Source: Serripes groenlandicus
Lineage: Eukaryota > Mollusca > Bivalvia > Cardiida > Cardiidae
NCBI GenBank assembly: GCA_031761405.1
Contig: JASEVX010000005.1
Location: forward strand, 36,099,198-36,163,197
Reading direction: 5' to 3'
DNA length: 64,000 bases
The notes beneath the pieces were generated by a model, which saw nothing but the letters and a program-made list of their open reading frames with translations, had not been told where the DNA came from and made no database searches. Shown here in pieces: positions 42,717-54,395 of this stretch (the stretch's first letter is position 1; each line of letters begins with the position of its first letter). Position numbers and translations under genes: made by a program.

Positions 42717-44430
42717 TATTGAAAAGGCCAGAACTTTCGGAAACGAAGATTTTTAAAGCTTTATAGTCATATAAGGCAAAACAGCCCATTCCCCTTGTTG
42801 CCATGTTTTATGAACAATAAGGAACCTTCCTACAAAATTACTTGAAAATTGGACAACTGGTTAGGGAGGAAGTTTTTTAAGTGTTTCTCTTTCGGTTGCC
42901 ATGGAAACCAGAATTCTGCATGGATCACCACCATTTGAAGGAATTATTGTGAGGACTCTGAACAGATACTTTCTGAAAGGTTTCATTTAAATTGACCCGT
43001 TGGTTACAGAATAGACGAGAGGCAATCACAATAACTCACCTTGGGCACTTCGTACTCAGGTGAACTAAAGAAAATCCAACTGAAAGGCCATCAGGTACTG
43101 CACATCTCATCCTGGTATAAAAGCTTCCTATAACATTTCATTAAATTCCACCCAGTGCTTGCTGAGAGAAAACGTGAACAAATAAGCCATGTTGGTATAC
43201 TATATAAAAACTATGCATAATAATCAATTGGCCAGAACTCTGTAAATATGATGGCCTTGGATCGCTCACCTGATTTATTCCATCGGATTCATAATGCCAA
43301 GCACAATAACTCATTCGAGGCCATACTGGAGGCCCCAAAAGACCAGTAGTGCTCCACGAACACAAGGTGAAACAACCCAACCCGATGTGGCTGTCAAATT
43401 AATTTGGCAGAAAACCGGCCACATCCATTTGAGAGATTTTATTCACTACAGCCATGTAAGGCAAAACGGCCCCTATTCGTGGTGGCCATGTACAAAAACA
43501 TGTGGCACGATCACCATTGCTTGAAGGAATCTCATAGAGTGTCAGCCAAGGAACATTTCTGCAACATTATTTGAAAATCGGCCGAATAGTTTAGGAGGAG
43601 ACGATTTTTAAAGTTTTCGCTAAAGCCATTATACGGCTAACTCCTGCCCCCTGGCAGCTATATTTCAAGATCAATCAACATGGCTTGGTGGAATCTGAGA
43701 GTCACCCAAGGAACACTTCTACAAAATTATTTGAAGATCGGCCAAACTCTTTAGTCGGAGATGATTTTTTAAGATTTCAGTATAGCCATATAAGGCAAAA
43801 CAGCCCTGCCACCTGGGGGTCACGTTTTTCGAACAATCAGCATGGCTTGGTAGATGCTGATAGAGGGTCACACAAGGAGCATTTCTACAAACTTATTTGA
43901 AAATCGGCCTGCCACTTTCGGAGGAGAAGATTTTTTAAGTGTCACTATAGCCATATAAGGCAAAATAGCCCCGCCCCCTTGCGACCATGTTTTTCGACCA
44001 ATCAACATGGCTAGAAGGAATCTGATAGAAGGTCACCAAAGGAAAATCCTACAAAATTATTTGAAAATCAGTTCGACAGTTTCGGAGAAGATTTTTACAT
44101 TTTCACTTTAGCCATATAAGGCAAAATAGCCCCGCCCCTTGGCAGTCATGTTTTTCGACCAACCAACATTAACAAAAATCGGCCAAACACTTTCGGATGA
44201 GAAGATTTTTTAAGTTTCCAATAAAGCCATATAAGGCAAAGAAGGCCCCGTCCCCTATCGGCCATGTTTTTTGACCAATCAACATGGCTTGAAGAAATCT
44301 GATAGAAGGTCACCCAAGGAATATTTCTACAAAATGATTTGAAAATCGGCCAACCAGTTTGGGAGAAGAAGTATTTTTAAGTGCGTTTCGTTTGGTTGCC
44401 ATGAAAACCAGAATTCTACATGGTTACCAA
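42717..44430. repeat. Diverged tandem-repeat element, about 150-190-bp units
   Basis: Units share GCCATATAAGGCAAAACAGC, CATGTTTTTCGACCAATCA and AAATCGGCCAAACACTTTC. Older and more diverged than other arrays. Open frames of 70-80 codons are incidental. Confidence 0.8.
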
Positions 44431-44886
44431 ACAAGAGGGCCATGATGGCCCTATATCGCTCACCTGAGTAAGTGTTTTAGGGTCCTAATTTAATTGCTCT
44501 TCAGAAATAGACACAATTTTGCCAATTTTTAAGGGCCATAATTCAGTCATACATGAACGGATCTGGCTGATTTTGGTCTGAACCGATCCCTCATGGATAT
44601 CTAGCCACTGAATAAGTTTAGTAATCATCGGATAATAAAGCATGACTTCAACTTGTTTACAAGGTCAATTATAGCAATTTTGCCAATTTTAAATCATGCA
44701 TGAACGGATGAATGGCTGGTTTTCGAAAGGAACCGAGCTCTCATGGATATCTAGCTACTGCATAAGTTTGGTAAACATGGGATAATAAATGAAGACTTGA
44801 TCGTGTTCACAAGAAATTGTGGACAGACGACGGACGAAGGGCGATCACAAAAGCTCACCTTGTCACTACGTGACAGGTGAGCTAAA
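44431..44886 (+). mobile_element. Helentron-like element nested in the array
   Basis: 5' CAAGAGGGCCATGATGGCCC, CGCTCACCTGAG; two ~175-bp units with GGTCTGAACCG/GGAACCGAGC and GATATCTAGC; 3' CTCACCTTGTCACTACGTGA, CAGGTGAGCTAAAAA. The hairpin TTGTCAC/GTGACA lies just before the terminus. Confidence 0.7.
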
Positions 44887-46087
44887 AAGGAATTCCGGTG
44901 AGGTATTGAGAGGATGCATTCTGTGAAGTTTAACCCCAATTGACCCACTGGTTACTGAGGAGAAGATGTTGACGGACGTTGGACATAGGGCGATCACAAT
45001 AACTCACATTGAGCACTTTGTACTCAGGTCAGCTAAACAAGAAGGTCAAGTTGACCCCAAATAGATCACCTGATTGATAGCAAATTAGTAGCAAATATTT
45101 AACTGCGAATATCTGGGAAAATTTGATCAAGGAGTGCAAATGAAACAGCAAGGAGTGGACACTGTTAAAGAAATTGCTTATCAGTTAAGGCCATTTATAT
45201 CTTGGAATCTAACAAGAACTTTAATAAGAATGGAATTATAATGTTTCCTGAGCCGCCTTGATGCCCTGTTTTTCAACGAAATCAATATGGTTTGAACAGG
45301 TTTTTTTAGAGGATCACTTGAGGAACATTTCTACCAAATTATCTTGGAATCGGACAAGCAAATTATGGAGGAAAACGATTTTAAAGTTAGGGTATTTTAC
45401 TTACTTTCTGATGCCGCAACAAGTTCTACACAGAATGTATGTCTTTGAACAATTTTGAAAGAGGACCAACAAAGGAACATTCCTGTTAAGTTAAGTTGAA
45501 ATTGGCCATTGGAATGGTAGGATTTGGTTGTCATTTGTAGCTAAAAGTTGAATTTACCCCCTTTTGTAATGACGCCTGCCTGGTTGCTATGATTTTGTAA
45601 CCAATCAATACAGCTTAAACACATTAAGTAGAGGATCATTGAAGTAAGATTCCCATTATATTTTCTTTAAATCAGACAAGCATAAAAATGGAATTTTCAA
45701 ATTTTGTCATTTTGCCCCTTTTCTGATGCTGCCTGACTGCCATGTTTTTTTACCAATCAGTATGGCTTGAACAATTTTTGTAGAGGTTCACCCTAGGAAC
45801 ATTTCTACCAAATTATATTGGAATCTGACTGGCAGATTCGGAGAAGATTTTTCAAGTTATGACATTTTGCCCCCTTTCTGATGCCGCAGCAACCAAAGTG
45901 CTCAATGGAATTTAAATCTTTGAACAATTTTGAAAGAGGACCACCAAAGGGACATTCCCGTGATGTTTTGTGGAAATTGTTCCTGCGGTTCAGGAGGGTA
46001 TGGTGTTTAAAGCTAAAAGTTAACGACGGACGGACGCCGGACAGAGAGTGATCAGAATAGATCACCTTGAGCCTTCAGCTCAGTTGA
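44887..46087. repeat. Continuation of the diverged tandem array
   Basis: GAGGATCACTTGAGGAAC and CATTTTGCCCCTTTTCTGATG recur. The end GAGCCTTCAGCTCAGTTGATC is a short stem followed by CTAACAAG, probably the 3' terminus of the host element. Confidence 0.7.
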
Positions 46088-46380
46088 TCTAACAAGAGGC
46101 CCAAGAGGGCAAGTATCGCTCCATGGCCATTAGGCAAAAATTAAATCTCCAATCGCCCTGACACTTTCATCAAATTGGATTAGATACTAGAAATCTGATA
46201 GAGGGTCCTCAAGGAACATTTCTACAAAATTATTTGGAAATCGGCTCGACACTTTCGGAGGAGGATATTTTTTAAGTTAACACTATTTTTTTCCCCAACA
46301 GAAAGAGACAGTAGATCCGGATCACCCAGAGCATCCGCTGTGGTCCGACTGCGCACTGTTCGGAAATTGGTCATATCTAT
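46088..46380. mobile_element. 5' end of another element, then the inverted MITE flank
   Basis: ACAAGAGGCCCAAGAGGGC and one core unit occupy 46088-46285. 46291-46380 is the reverse complement of 11997-12088 (CAACAGAAAGAG, GGATCACCCAGAGCATCC, CCGTTCGGAAATT-like). Confidence 0.6.
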
Positions 46381-46644
46381 AAGCCGTCCAGCGAGAAAAC
46401 CAACATTATGGAATGTGCGTAATGTATCGACACAGATCAGCCTTCGCAGTCCGCGCAGACTGATCCGGGCCGACACATTTCGTCTCAGGGGGATAGAGGT
46501 AAAGACTAATGATTCCAGAAACAGAAAATCCACAGGAGGCGAAGAGTGTCTGTCTGGGTAAGCGTGCGCGGCATTCTTAGGCTAATCCGGGTCGATACTT
46601 TACGCAAATTTCACAATGTTGGTTTTCTCGCGAGACGGCTCATC
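46381..46644. mobile_element. MITE at the left border of copy B
   Basis: AGCCGTCCAGCGAGAAAACC to CTCGCGAGACGGCTCA. From its right half onward the sequence matches copy A (20180 onward). Its left flank instead matches the MITE at 11732, in inverted orientation. Confidence 0.85.
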
Positions 46645-46750
46645 TATCTAAAAACCTATCCAAATTTACCATGAAGTTCGGATCATGATTCATTGACATG
46701 TCTGATGAATCGTCAAATATGGTAATACTAAACCAGACTTTCGTTTAGAT

Positions 46751-46888
46751 TATTCTCTTGATCGACCCTTTCCCATCCATATACAACTCTTGATCGACCC
46801 TTTCCCATCCATATACGACTCTTGATCGACCCTGTCCCATCCATATACGACTCTTGATCGACCCTTTTCTATCGATATACGACAACAC
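46751..46888. repeat. 32-bp tandem array of copy B
   Basis: Four units of GACTCTTGATCGACCCTTTC plus CCATCCATATAC, counterpart of 20430-20628. Confidence 0.85.
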
Positions 46889-47106
46889 TGCAGCAGACCA
46901 CTTTGAAAACATCTAGGGAAAATGACATTTTCTTCATCAACACAAACAGCAGACGACTTTGAAAACATCTAGGGAAAATGTCTTTATCTAGATTAACCCT
47001 AACAGCAGACCACTTTAAAAACATTTTAGCAAAGTATTCATTAATCCTTTTCTTGATCAGCCCTTTCCAACATATGACAAATTTCATCTCAAATAAGACC
47101 CAGCCA

Positions 47107-47644
47107 GAAATTAGTGTTAAATGTGTATGCATAATGGGTCTAACATTTGTAAGTTTAGCATAAACTTTAAGCATTCTGATGTGCAACATTAAGACTTTCT
47201 AATATGAAAGTATTTGATCAACATACTAGAAACTCCAGGAAAAATTATAAATAAAGATTTTAATGAATGTGTTGAAAACTTTGTGAGCAAAGAAAAATAG
47301 CTCATGACAAAATGTTCCCTTTTAGTCTAACCTATAACCTTTAGATAATACATGCCTAAGACGATATCAAGTCGTAATTTTCTTCTTCATTATAATCCTC
47401 CAAGTTGGATGAATCCTAAAATAGTAAATAATATATGTAAATGACAACTCCTTGCTTTTAATGCAATGTCTCCGATGCGCAGCGCTGTGATCATGGTGAA
47501 GTGCTCTTGTGCAATGCACATATCCTAGCCTATTACAATACAATACAATACAATATTTTTTATTAGATGATGTAGGACTCTGGCCCATAAATGTACAGTT
47601 TAATAATTTCAATGAACATCTAATTGAATTAAATTGTGTTGCGT
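47107..47644 (-). mobile_element. Insertion specific to copy B with a retroelement-like tail
   Basis: Copy A goes from ACCCAGCCAGAAAAC directly to AAATGGTAAG; copy B has about 540 bp here. It contains (TACAA)n at 47534-47556 followed by TTTTTTATTAGATGATGTAG, like the reversed 3' end of a non-LTR element. No reverse transcriptase. Confidence 0.45.
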
Positions 47645-47778
47645 TTGTTTAACAAATGGTATATATATACAGAAATTGTGTAGATCGTTAGGTGGTTATT
47701 TGAGCCTATAATTCTATAAAAGGCGTCGAAAAACGTGGTGAAACACGGATGGGCGGGTAGGTTGATGAATCTTATATC

Positions 47779-47886
47779 CTCGCCTAGTACTTGTTCGTTT
47801 ACCCAGTGATCATGTTTAAGTGAACTGTCGCCGTGATATAACTGAAATAATGTTGAAAACGGCTTAAAACCCAAGTAAACAAACAT
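47779..47886 (+). mobile_element. SINE 3' half, copy B counterpart of 23453-23564
   Basis: CTCGCCTAGTACTTGTTCG to GGCTTAAAACCCAAGTAAAC, ending just upstream of exon 2B. Confidence 0.85.
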
Positions 47887-47920
47887 AATGTAATGTTCAA
47901 TGTACATTTTCATTTTACAG

Positions 47921-48110
47921 TATTGGCGGATCATACCTGGAAAGGATGTGAAGCTCAGCTATATTACGTCACAGCGTGTCATGGAACCCCGAATGCCGAT
48001 TGTAATTTATTCACTATATCATGTCACAAAGGATCCGGCATCCGGGTCCTTCAGATGATGTACGGTCTTGAGGACTATTCTTGTAAATTGGGTGTCAATA
48101 AGTGTTTGAG
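47921..48110 (+). CDS. Copy B exon 2: lectin N-terminal half, intact frame
   Basis: Acceptor CATTTTACAG|TA, donor TTGAG|GTAAGT. It encodes LADHTWKGCEAQLYYVTACH...NADCNLFTISCHKGSG...YGLEDYSC. It is two codons longer than in A. Asp replaces Val in what would be the signal-peptide core (LADHTW against LAVHTW), which would weaken secretion if spliced to exon 1. It is only useful if joined to a good exon 3. Confidence 0.65.
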
Positions 48111-48212
48111 GTAAGTACGATTGACATTGGTTACAATAATTTTACCTCGGCTATTCTGTGAAATCGCGACAACTAGAAGTCGAAGGGAACCAACTAATTA
48201 CTTCGAGTTATC

Positions 48213-48412
48213 TACGTGTGTATGGTCTCTGCGTAATGTATTGACCCAGATCAGGGTCGACACAGCCCGTCTCAAGGGTATAGAATAATGAGTCCTGAAA
48301 CTGAAATTAAACAAAAGGCGAAAAGTGTATGTCAGTGTTTGCCTGCGCGGCATGCTTAGGCTGATCCGGGTCGATACTCTACGCAGTGTTGGTTTTCTCG
48401 TTGAACGGTTCA
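48213..48412. mobile_element. CCGCGAG-family MITE, shortened, copy B intron 2
   Basis: Counterpart of 23907-24170 with the left terminus and about 50 bp of the interior lost (GACCCAGATCAGGGTCGACA). Right end GGTTTTCTCGTTGAACGG. Confidence 0.75.
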
Positions 48413-48507
48413 TGTGTCTCATAGATTTAAATTAAATTAAGCTAATTTAATTGATGTATGTTCAGCTTCGTAATCAGTTATAATTATTTGCTTATTATGA
48501 ACGCAAA

Positions 48508-48581
48508 GTCATTGATTGATGTTTAACGCCGTTTTCAACAAGTGTTCGGTTATATTCCGGAGTTTCCTTGGTAAGTTACAA
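48508..48581 (-). mobile_element. SINE 3' end, minus strand, copy B
   Basis: TTGATTGATGTTTAACGCCG, TATTCCGGAGTTTCCTTGG. It is the same SINE as 24253-24286 in copy A but keeps its tail, which A has lost. Confidence 0.75.
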
Positions 48582-48928
48582 GGGTCCAATTCCTCCAACC
48601 TGACTTGGCGCTAAGTAGTACTTATTACATACTTAAAAGCATATTTCATCATTTTTGTTCCCTAATATTTTATAAAACATAAATGGTGGAATAAATCTAA
48701 GTAAATGACTAAATTGACATAAATAGTTGCCGCAAGCCCCCCATCCCCCCTTCCATTTTCGTTCCCTAATATTTTGTAAAACATAAATGGTGGAATAAAT
48801 CTAAGTAAACGACTAAGTTGACATAAATAGTTGCCGCACGCCCCCCTCCCATTTTTGTTCCCTAATATTTTGTAAAACATAAATGGTGGAATAAATCTAA
48901 GTAAATGACTAAGTTGACATAAATAGTT
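48582..48928. repeat. Left remnant of the TIR element with a triplicated ~90-105-bp unit
   Basis: After the inverted repeat GGGTCCAATTCC the unit TTTGTTCCCTAATATTTT, ACATAAATGGTGGAATAAA, GACATAAATAGTTGCCG occurs three times with C-rich spacers. Copy A has the unit once (26466-26537). A deletion then removed everything to the middle of a MITE (27390 in A). Confidence 0.85.
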
Positions 48929-49059
48929 GCAAATTTGTATCCGGGAAAACGTGAACTCTAAGGAGCAGTTTCGCTACAAAATGATTGTGTAATACATGTA
49001 TGTGTGTGGTATATTTGTCCTCATTCCTTACAAAGCATAAGTCTATTCCTTGTATACAG

Positions 49060-49233
49060 GTCAGATCGTGATGGATGCTGTGTATTTAATAAAGATGACT
49101 GGTCCACGCGTATAACCTATACAGAAATTGTTCGCTGCAGGAGAGATGTGGTCGCTTACAAGCACCCAATAACATACTGAACTCGTGTAATAAAGACTAA
49201 CATACATCTACCTTGAATATGAATGCATTCCCT
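49060..49233 (+). pseudogene. Copy B exon 3: broken lectin C-terminal half
   Basis: Compared with 27519-27715 it has lost 19 nt after AAAGATGA and 4 nt after AATAAAGAC. The frame runs to TGA at 49178-49180. The donor GTAAGTA has become ATAAGTT. The acceptor (TGTATACAG) is intact, so the exon could still be joined but not left at the old site. Confidence 0.85.
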
Positions 49234-49321
49234 ATAAGTTTGTGTTAGACGTGTCAATTACCTTCCAGGGCTAAACTTTTACATTTCAAATGTTGTTTGG
49301 GTTCATAACTGCTCTAGTTAT

Positions 49322-49582
49322 ATTACGACTGCCAGTGCGACATACCCGTGTTGCATGGCTGCCAGTTGCACCAAATCACGTATTGTATGGCTGCCAGTGC
49401 ACCAAACGACGTTTTCCATGGTTTCCAGTGCACCAAACCACGTGTTTCATGGCTGCCAGTGCACCAAACCACGTGTTTCATGGCTGCCAGTGCACCAAAC
49501 CACGTGTTTCATGGCTGCCAGTGTGCCAAATCACGTGTTACAGAGCTGCCGATGCACCAAACCACGTGTTACATGACTTAAT
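49322..49582. repeat. 31-bp tandem array, copy B
   Basis: About eight units of GGCTGCCAGTGCACCAAACC plus ACGTGTTTCAT; expanded against five in copy A. Three overlapping open frames arise from it. Confidence 0.9.
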
Positions 49583-49709
49583 TACATCAGTAATAAAAAA
49601 TAAAAGCATTATTCAAAGACAACTAGCTTACTTTCTACATATATTTATCCCATTTGTAGAATGGTGCTAGTCGCGTTAAATGTTGTCAATCATCGGAAGG
49701 AAAATGTTG

Positions 49710-49935
49710 GCCGAGGCGGGATTTGAACTGACGACTCTAATCCAGCATCGACAGCCTTCGTCGATTTCGAGCCGGGTCATACCGATGACTTTAAACATTA
49801 CAGAAATGGCTTCCCCTGCTTGGTCCTCAAGGGTTGTGGGGTGGCATAACGACTGACTCGCTGGTGTCAGGGTAAATGGACTAGTAGTACTGGTAACTAA
49901 CCCAGTTATAACACCATACAAACAAAACAAACAAA
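49710..49935 (+). mobile_element. SINE, GGGTCATA-type, copy B counterpart of 28130-28345
   Basis: GAGCCGGGTCATACCGATGA to GGTAACTAACCCAG, with an internal deletion removing the CGTGATATAACTG block before the (AAACA) tail. Confidence 0.8.
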
Positions 49936-50242
49936 TACATATGGAGCCAGGGCAAGCATGGGATATTTGTAATTAGTTTCAATTTAGATCGGCAACTATG
50001 ACCGAAACTTATATACTATTTGTCAGTGGGGTTCTTGAAATTCGTTGTGACTTATTGATGACCATTGCAGACCCAGATCAGACTGTGCGCATGTGCAGGT
50101 CTGCATCTAGACCTGCACGGGTCGCCACTAGTTTAGTTTTCCTATAAAATCGCTCATGTTTCTCCTTTTGTCACAATGTTTTCAACTTTATTCAATAGTT
50201 TAATTTGTAGAGATTGTCCACAGTAAATCTAAATACTTAACC

Positions 50243-50483
50243 GAAAGCAGTTTTCCCTATATAGCCCTTTCTGACGCCTCTGCAGTAGACGACTTTTGAA
50301 AACATTGTGACAAAAGGAGAAATTGCTCATAGTGAACAATTTCTCTCCATTTGCCACAATGTTTTCATCTCAATTTAATATTTTAACTACCACTTATTGC
50401 GAGCTTTGTTGTATGCGGGCAAACGGCTATAACTGTTCAAAGGCGTCTGCGGTAGATTGGTTGTATTTCGGAAGGGGTTAAAT
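50243..50483. mobile_element. CCCTTTCCC-family MITE, copy B counterpart of 28975-29250
   Basis: CAGTTTTCCCTATATAGCCC to TTTCGGAAGGGGTTAA, with a deletion near ATTGCGAGCTTTGTTG. Confidence 0.75.
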
Positions 50484-50997
50484 TCCCTATTATCCCGCAA
50501 TTTTACCATATTATATTACCTTGTTACCATGACAGTCATCGGTATGTTCACATACTGTATGACGATCACGGTTCGGTCTATTGCACATATAATAAAACAG
50601 ATTTAAAATATACACACATCAAGTGTTACATGGTTTACCGATGTTATATTGTATATAGCATAACTGTGTTTAAGAAAAAACTTTAGAAGTACCTATTTAT
50701 CTATATAAACGTATTTACATGATTGGAAACATATTTCTGTTTTGTAAGTATAACAATTGTTTACCCTCATGTTTTATCTCTAAAACTGAAATAACTATAA
50801 ATATATATATTCTGTATTGTCAACATTAATCGATATCAGTTTATAGCTGAAGATAGTGAGCACATGAAGCCGAATTATCTATATAGAAGTCTTCATTTTT
50901 TTTTTATCTTTCAGAACAGTAAGATTAAGTTAGAAATAAACATTACATTTAGTAACATAAATTTAATTTAGTAACCTAAATTGTTGTCATTGATGAA

Positions 50998-51255
50998 TTG
51001 AATCGCGCCAGGCGATTTGGGGTCTTATTACATCTCCCTAATGGGGTCACAATAAGGAATATGCCTAATGGTAGAAACACTCGCGGTCAGGATATCTCAT
51101 TTAAGCCAGAAGTTACATCTAATTATATTCTACATGTAAGCGGACAGAGAAAAGTTGAGGAAGTCTGTGCGTTTTTGCAGACACAAGTGAGACTGTGCGT
51201 TTGTACTCATATTTTATATTCCTATATACAACCAAAGACCGTACAATACATATGA
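50998..51255 (+). other. Short open frame, copy B counterpart of 29847-30032
   Basis: Open for 85 codons through MPNGRNTRGQDISFKPEV and RLCVCT, including an upstream part that is frameshifted in copy A. It runs into the left end of a MITE. Not supported as an exon. Confidence 0.25.
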
Positions 51256-51506
51256 GCCGTTCGGCGAGAAAATCAGCATTGTGGACTCTGCGTCAAGTAT
51301 CGACCCGGATCAGCCTAAGCATGCCGCGCAGGCTTATCCAGGCAGAAACTTTCGCCTCCTGTGGATTTCCTTACTCTATACCTTTATCCCCCTGACAACG
51401 GAATGTGTCGGCCCGGATGAGCCTGCGCGGACTGCGTAGGATGATCTGGATCAATACATTACGCAAAGTCCATAATGTTGGTTTTCTCGTGGAACGGCTC
51501 ATAAGT
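51253..51506. mobile_element. MITE, CCGTCCCGCGAG family, copy B only
   Basis: TGAGCCGTTCGGCGAGAAAA to CTCGTGGAACGGCTCA. The corresponding part of copy A intron 3 (about 30000-30350) has no MITE, so it inserted after the duplication. Confidence 0.85.
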
Positions 51507-52000
51507 ATTACATATAAGAAATGTGCCTATCTAAATGGCCACTGTTAGAAAATTAACCTTATAATCGTCAATGCAGCATCTTACAAACAGGGCACGTGAT
51601 GTATGAATATGCAAGTTATATTGACTTACTTCTGTCACTTATATTTCTGTAAATTCCAAACACTAATACTTTCGTAGTGATACCTGTTATGTCTATAAAA
51701 CGATGTTAAATGGTTGCTTTGCAACAACTCAAACGTACAGTTTGTGATACATTTCAACTCCTATTTGAAGAAAAGATAATAACTAATGCATCTACAGCAG
51801 ACGTCTTATGCAAACATGTGGTAAAATGATAACTTGATAAGTTGAACAACTTCCCCTTTCCGCATACGGTTTGCAACTCTGTATCAAAATACACTTCCAG
51901 TTTTCAAGATGTTATATATTTATATTTTCGAATGGTTTCAAAGGAGATGACTCTGAACATATCATACCGCGTTTTATAGAAATGGTTTATTCTAATTCAG

Positions 52001-52393
52001 TTACGGACAAAAATAGAACGATCGGACTTTGTGAAGACAGAGTTATCTACCCTGATAAAAAGAAAAGCAGCATTCGGTTCACAGCAGAACAAAACACTTT
52101 TCGAGGAAACACATGTTCATGCAGAGTAACTGGTTTACTGGACATAACCACAACGTTCGTAGATATCCGAATGTTCAAACACAAGAGCGGAACCGGAAGC
52201 ACATGTTCGTCTGCAAGTCTATCAAATAATCAAGATAACCAACCAGAAATTATTTGTAATTCTTCAGTAGAAGAACAAAATAATTTTGTGTATTATGACT
52301 CATTTAAGAGCAATGACGTGAAAATAACACTTAAAGATTTGATTTGAGACGGAGAGGAAGATATTCCATCAGTGGTTTGGATTTTGGTTGAAG
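52001..52393 (+). pseudogene. Copy B exon 4: extracellular domain with a stop codon
   Basis: Splice sites match copy A (AATTCAG|TT, GAAG|GTATTA). Two codons longer (DNQPE). The reading frame stops at TGA 52345-52347, where A has AAA (Lys), 15 codons before the exon end. The residues after it (DGEEDIP...VVWILVEG) are otherwise kept, so the stop looks recent. Confidence 0.85.
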
Positions 52394-53145
52394 GTATTAC
52401 ATTTAAGTTTTCCTATTTTCAACACATGTAATGTATTGTGAACTACCTCTGGAAAATCCCAACGTAAAGTTCCCTTTAAAGACGTTAACAGAGAAAATTA
52501 ACTATCGAAATGAAAGAACAGTTTATTTTTGAGACAGTGTCCGCAGCATTGCAGGAATCAATACATTGGCCAAGTCAAATTCTTCATTTCCTGCAGTGTT
52601 TTAAATATTCGTCTCCTGCAGTGAAAAAAGTTACGAAAATACAAAAAAATACAACCTCTTGAAAATACCTTTCGAAATCAGCCCTTATTACTTGCAACCT
52701 AAAAGAAAAAGAAATCCATACAGGAACCGTCATTAGATTTCTTGACTTCTTTCTCGAGAGAATAAATCACACTAAACAGATTCTTAGTATACGATTAATT
52801 AAACCCTTCAGCACTGAATTTCCTAAAGTATACTCTTCCATGTTCAAAATCGGGTGACTCTATTTTTCATATTGGCATTGACGCTGATCGAGTTAATACA
52901 TTCAGTGGTTAACCATTTATCTGATATTATATTTCGAGGATCGTCTGCTTTCAAAATATCTTTGATTAAATTATGTTTCTGAAAAAGTTATCGCGAATCT
53001 TTAAACAGATTTGACTACATGTAGGAAAAGGTAAATACAGGTTCTGAATAATATCTTGTTTTCCAAACTTATTTTCCAATACAAAATCATCTCAGTGATC
53101 CACGAGAGAGAGGAGTGCTATGTCCTCTGTATCAGGGAAAGATTA

Positions 53146-53375
53146 AACCTTTCCCTCATATGACAATTCTGCAGCAGACGACTTTGAACATATTTTGTCA
53201 AAAAATAGAAAATCTCTATAATTGAATGGATAACCTATGACTAAAAGTGGAAAACATTGTGGCAAAAGGAGAAATTGCTCGTTTTGAGTAATTTCTTCTT
53301 TTTGTCACTATGTTTTAAAAAAGTCGTCTGCTGCAGAGGCGTCAGAAAGCGTCTATATGAGGGAAAGGGTTAACG
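53146..53375. mobile_element. CCCTTTCCC-family MITE before exon 5B
   Basis: Counterpart of 32351-32580: AACCTTTCCCTCATATGACA to ATGAGGGAAAGGGTTAA. Confidence 0.9.
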
Positions 53376-53429
53376 AAACTAACAGTGTTTATGGATATAC
53401 GGCGGTTTGTCATTTGCAAATCATTGCAG

Positions 53430-53531
53430 GTGCTTTACGGATAGAATGTTCAACCTCCGATGTACCGGAAGTGACAACACAACCTTCTACATTCACTCCT
53501 CAATCAAACGGCACGCTTGGAACTAAAACAG
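53430..53531 (+). CDS. Copy B exon 5: stalk
   Basis: Intact 1-1 exon of the same length as in A: ALRIECSTSDVPEVTTQPST, then FTPQSNGTLGTKT. Being symmetric, it could be joined directly to exon 1 of copy A in frame. Confidence 0.65.
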
Positions 53532-53614
53532 GTAATTAATTCAACATAATCAGAACATGATCGTCAGTGAAGATCAGAAAAGTCTTGTGTGAAGCGAAAC
53601 GGACAGTTTATCCG

Positions 53615-54060
53615 ATCCTTCTTGTGTTACACCATAGTAATGATTTATCAAATTATCGCACCTGCTGCAGACGACTTTTGAAGACAAAGTGAAGAAAAAA
53701 ATAAACAAGCCGGTAGGCGACGTGGGATTCGCCTTGGTTGTAGGTAGTTAGCAACGAAACTCAAACGCGCACACCCTGAGCCCGTATGGCACCTGTTTTC
53801 AGTTTCATCGCTATCGGCCCGTCGGTTTGGACTGTGGTGCGTCGCTTTACAAACAAACAGACAGACAGCCGGAAAAGCCTGACAATAAGGGATATCTAAC
53901 GAAGCGAATCCCAAAAATTGCTCATGATGAGCAATTTCTTCTTAAAATTGTCATAATATTTACAACTCTTTCAATATTTATACGTTCGTTTTATAATGAG
54001 ATTTCCATATGTTTTCCAAGAAGTCCGATGCAGATTTGCTGTTTGTGGGAAAGGATTTAA
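53615..54060. mobile_element. CCCTTTCCC-family MITE split by a short element
   Basis: MITE arms match 32830-33057. Between them, about 53700-53910, is a GC-rich insertion: CAAGCCGGTAGGCGACGTGG, GATTCGCC near one end and GCGAATCCC near the other, so it has complementary ends like other Helentron-type elements here. Absent in copy A. Confidence 0.65.
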
Positions 54061-54299
54061 CTGAAAATTTGAAACATTTGATATAAATAAGGTACATTTG
54101 AACAACGAAGACTGAAACAAACATGTGCCTACGCCTAGACTTGTCAGAACCGTCTCTTCGCTTGGACAAAGATGAGGTGTAAGTGTAAATTCAAACAAAG
54201 ATCTCGAATTGTCGGTCCACGTTTACCCGCTTGATATGCCATCACGTGATGTCAAACGGAGATGCGCCACACTTCATATGAGCGGTTCTACTACATAAT

Positions 54300-54395
54300 G
54301 AACCCTTTCCAACATACAAATATACTTTGTCACAATATTGTCAAAAGTTGATCCTAGCAGTTGCGTCAAAATGCGTCTGTACGTGGGAAAGGGGG
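54300..54395. mobile_element. Short CCCTTTCCC-family MITE, copy B
   Basis: Counterpart of 33297-33396: ACCCTTTCCAACATACAA to GTACGTGGGAAAGGGGGTAA. Confidence 0.7.

Noticed and set aside
42717..46087. Coding genes in the 43-46 kb block (several 70-100-codon frames)
   Set aside because: All lie in diverged tandem repeats, the frames are not conserved between units, and no splice structure is seen.
47132..47150. First exon of copy B (ATGGGTCTAACATTT|GTAAGT)
   Set aside because: The donor is good, but only five codons, phase 0 instead of 1, and no hydrophobic core.
53827..54060. 77-codon frame (MDCGASLYKQTDRQPEK...)
   Set aside because: Spans a short mobile insertion and half a MITE; absent from copy A.
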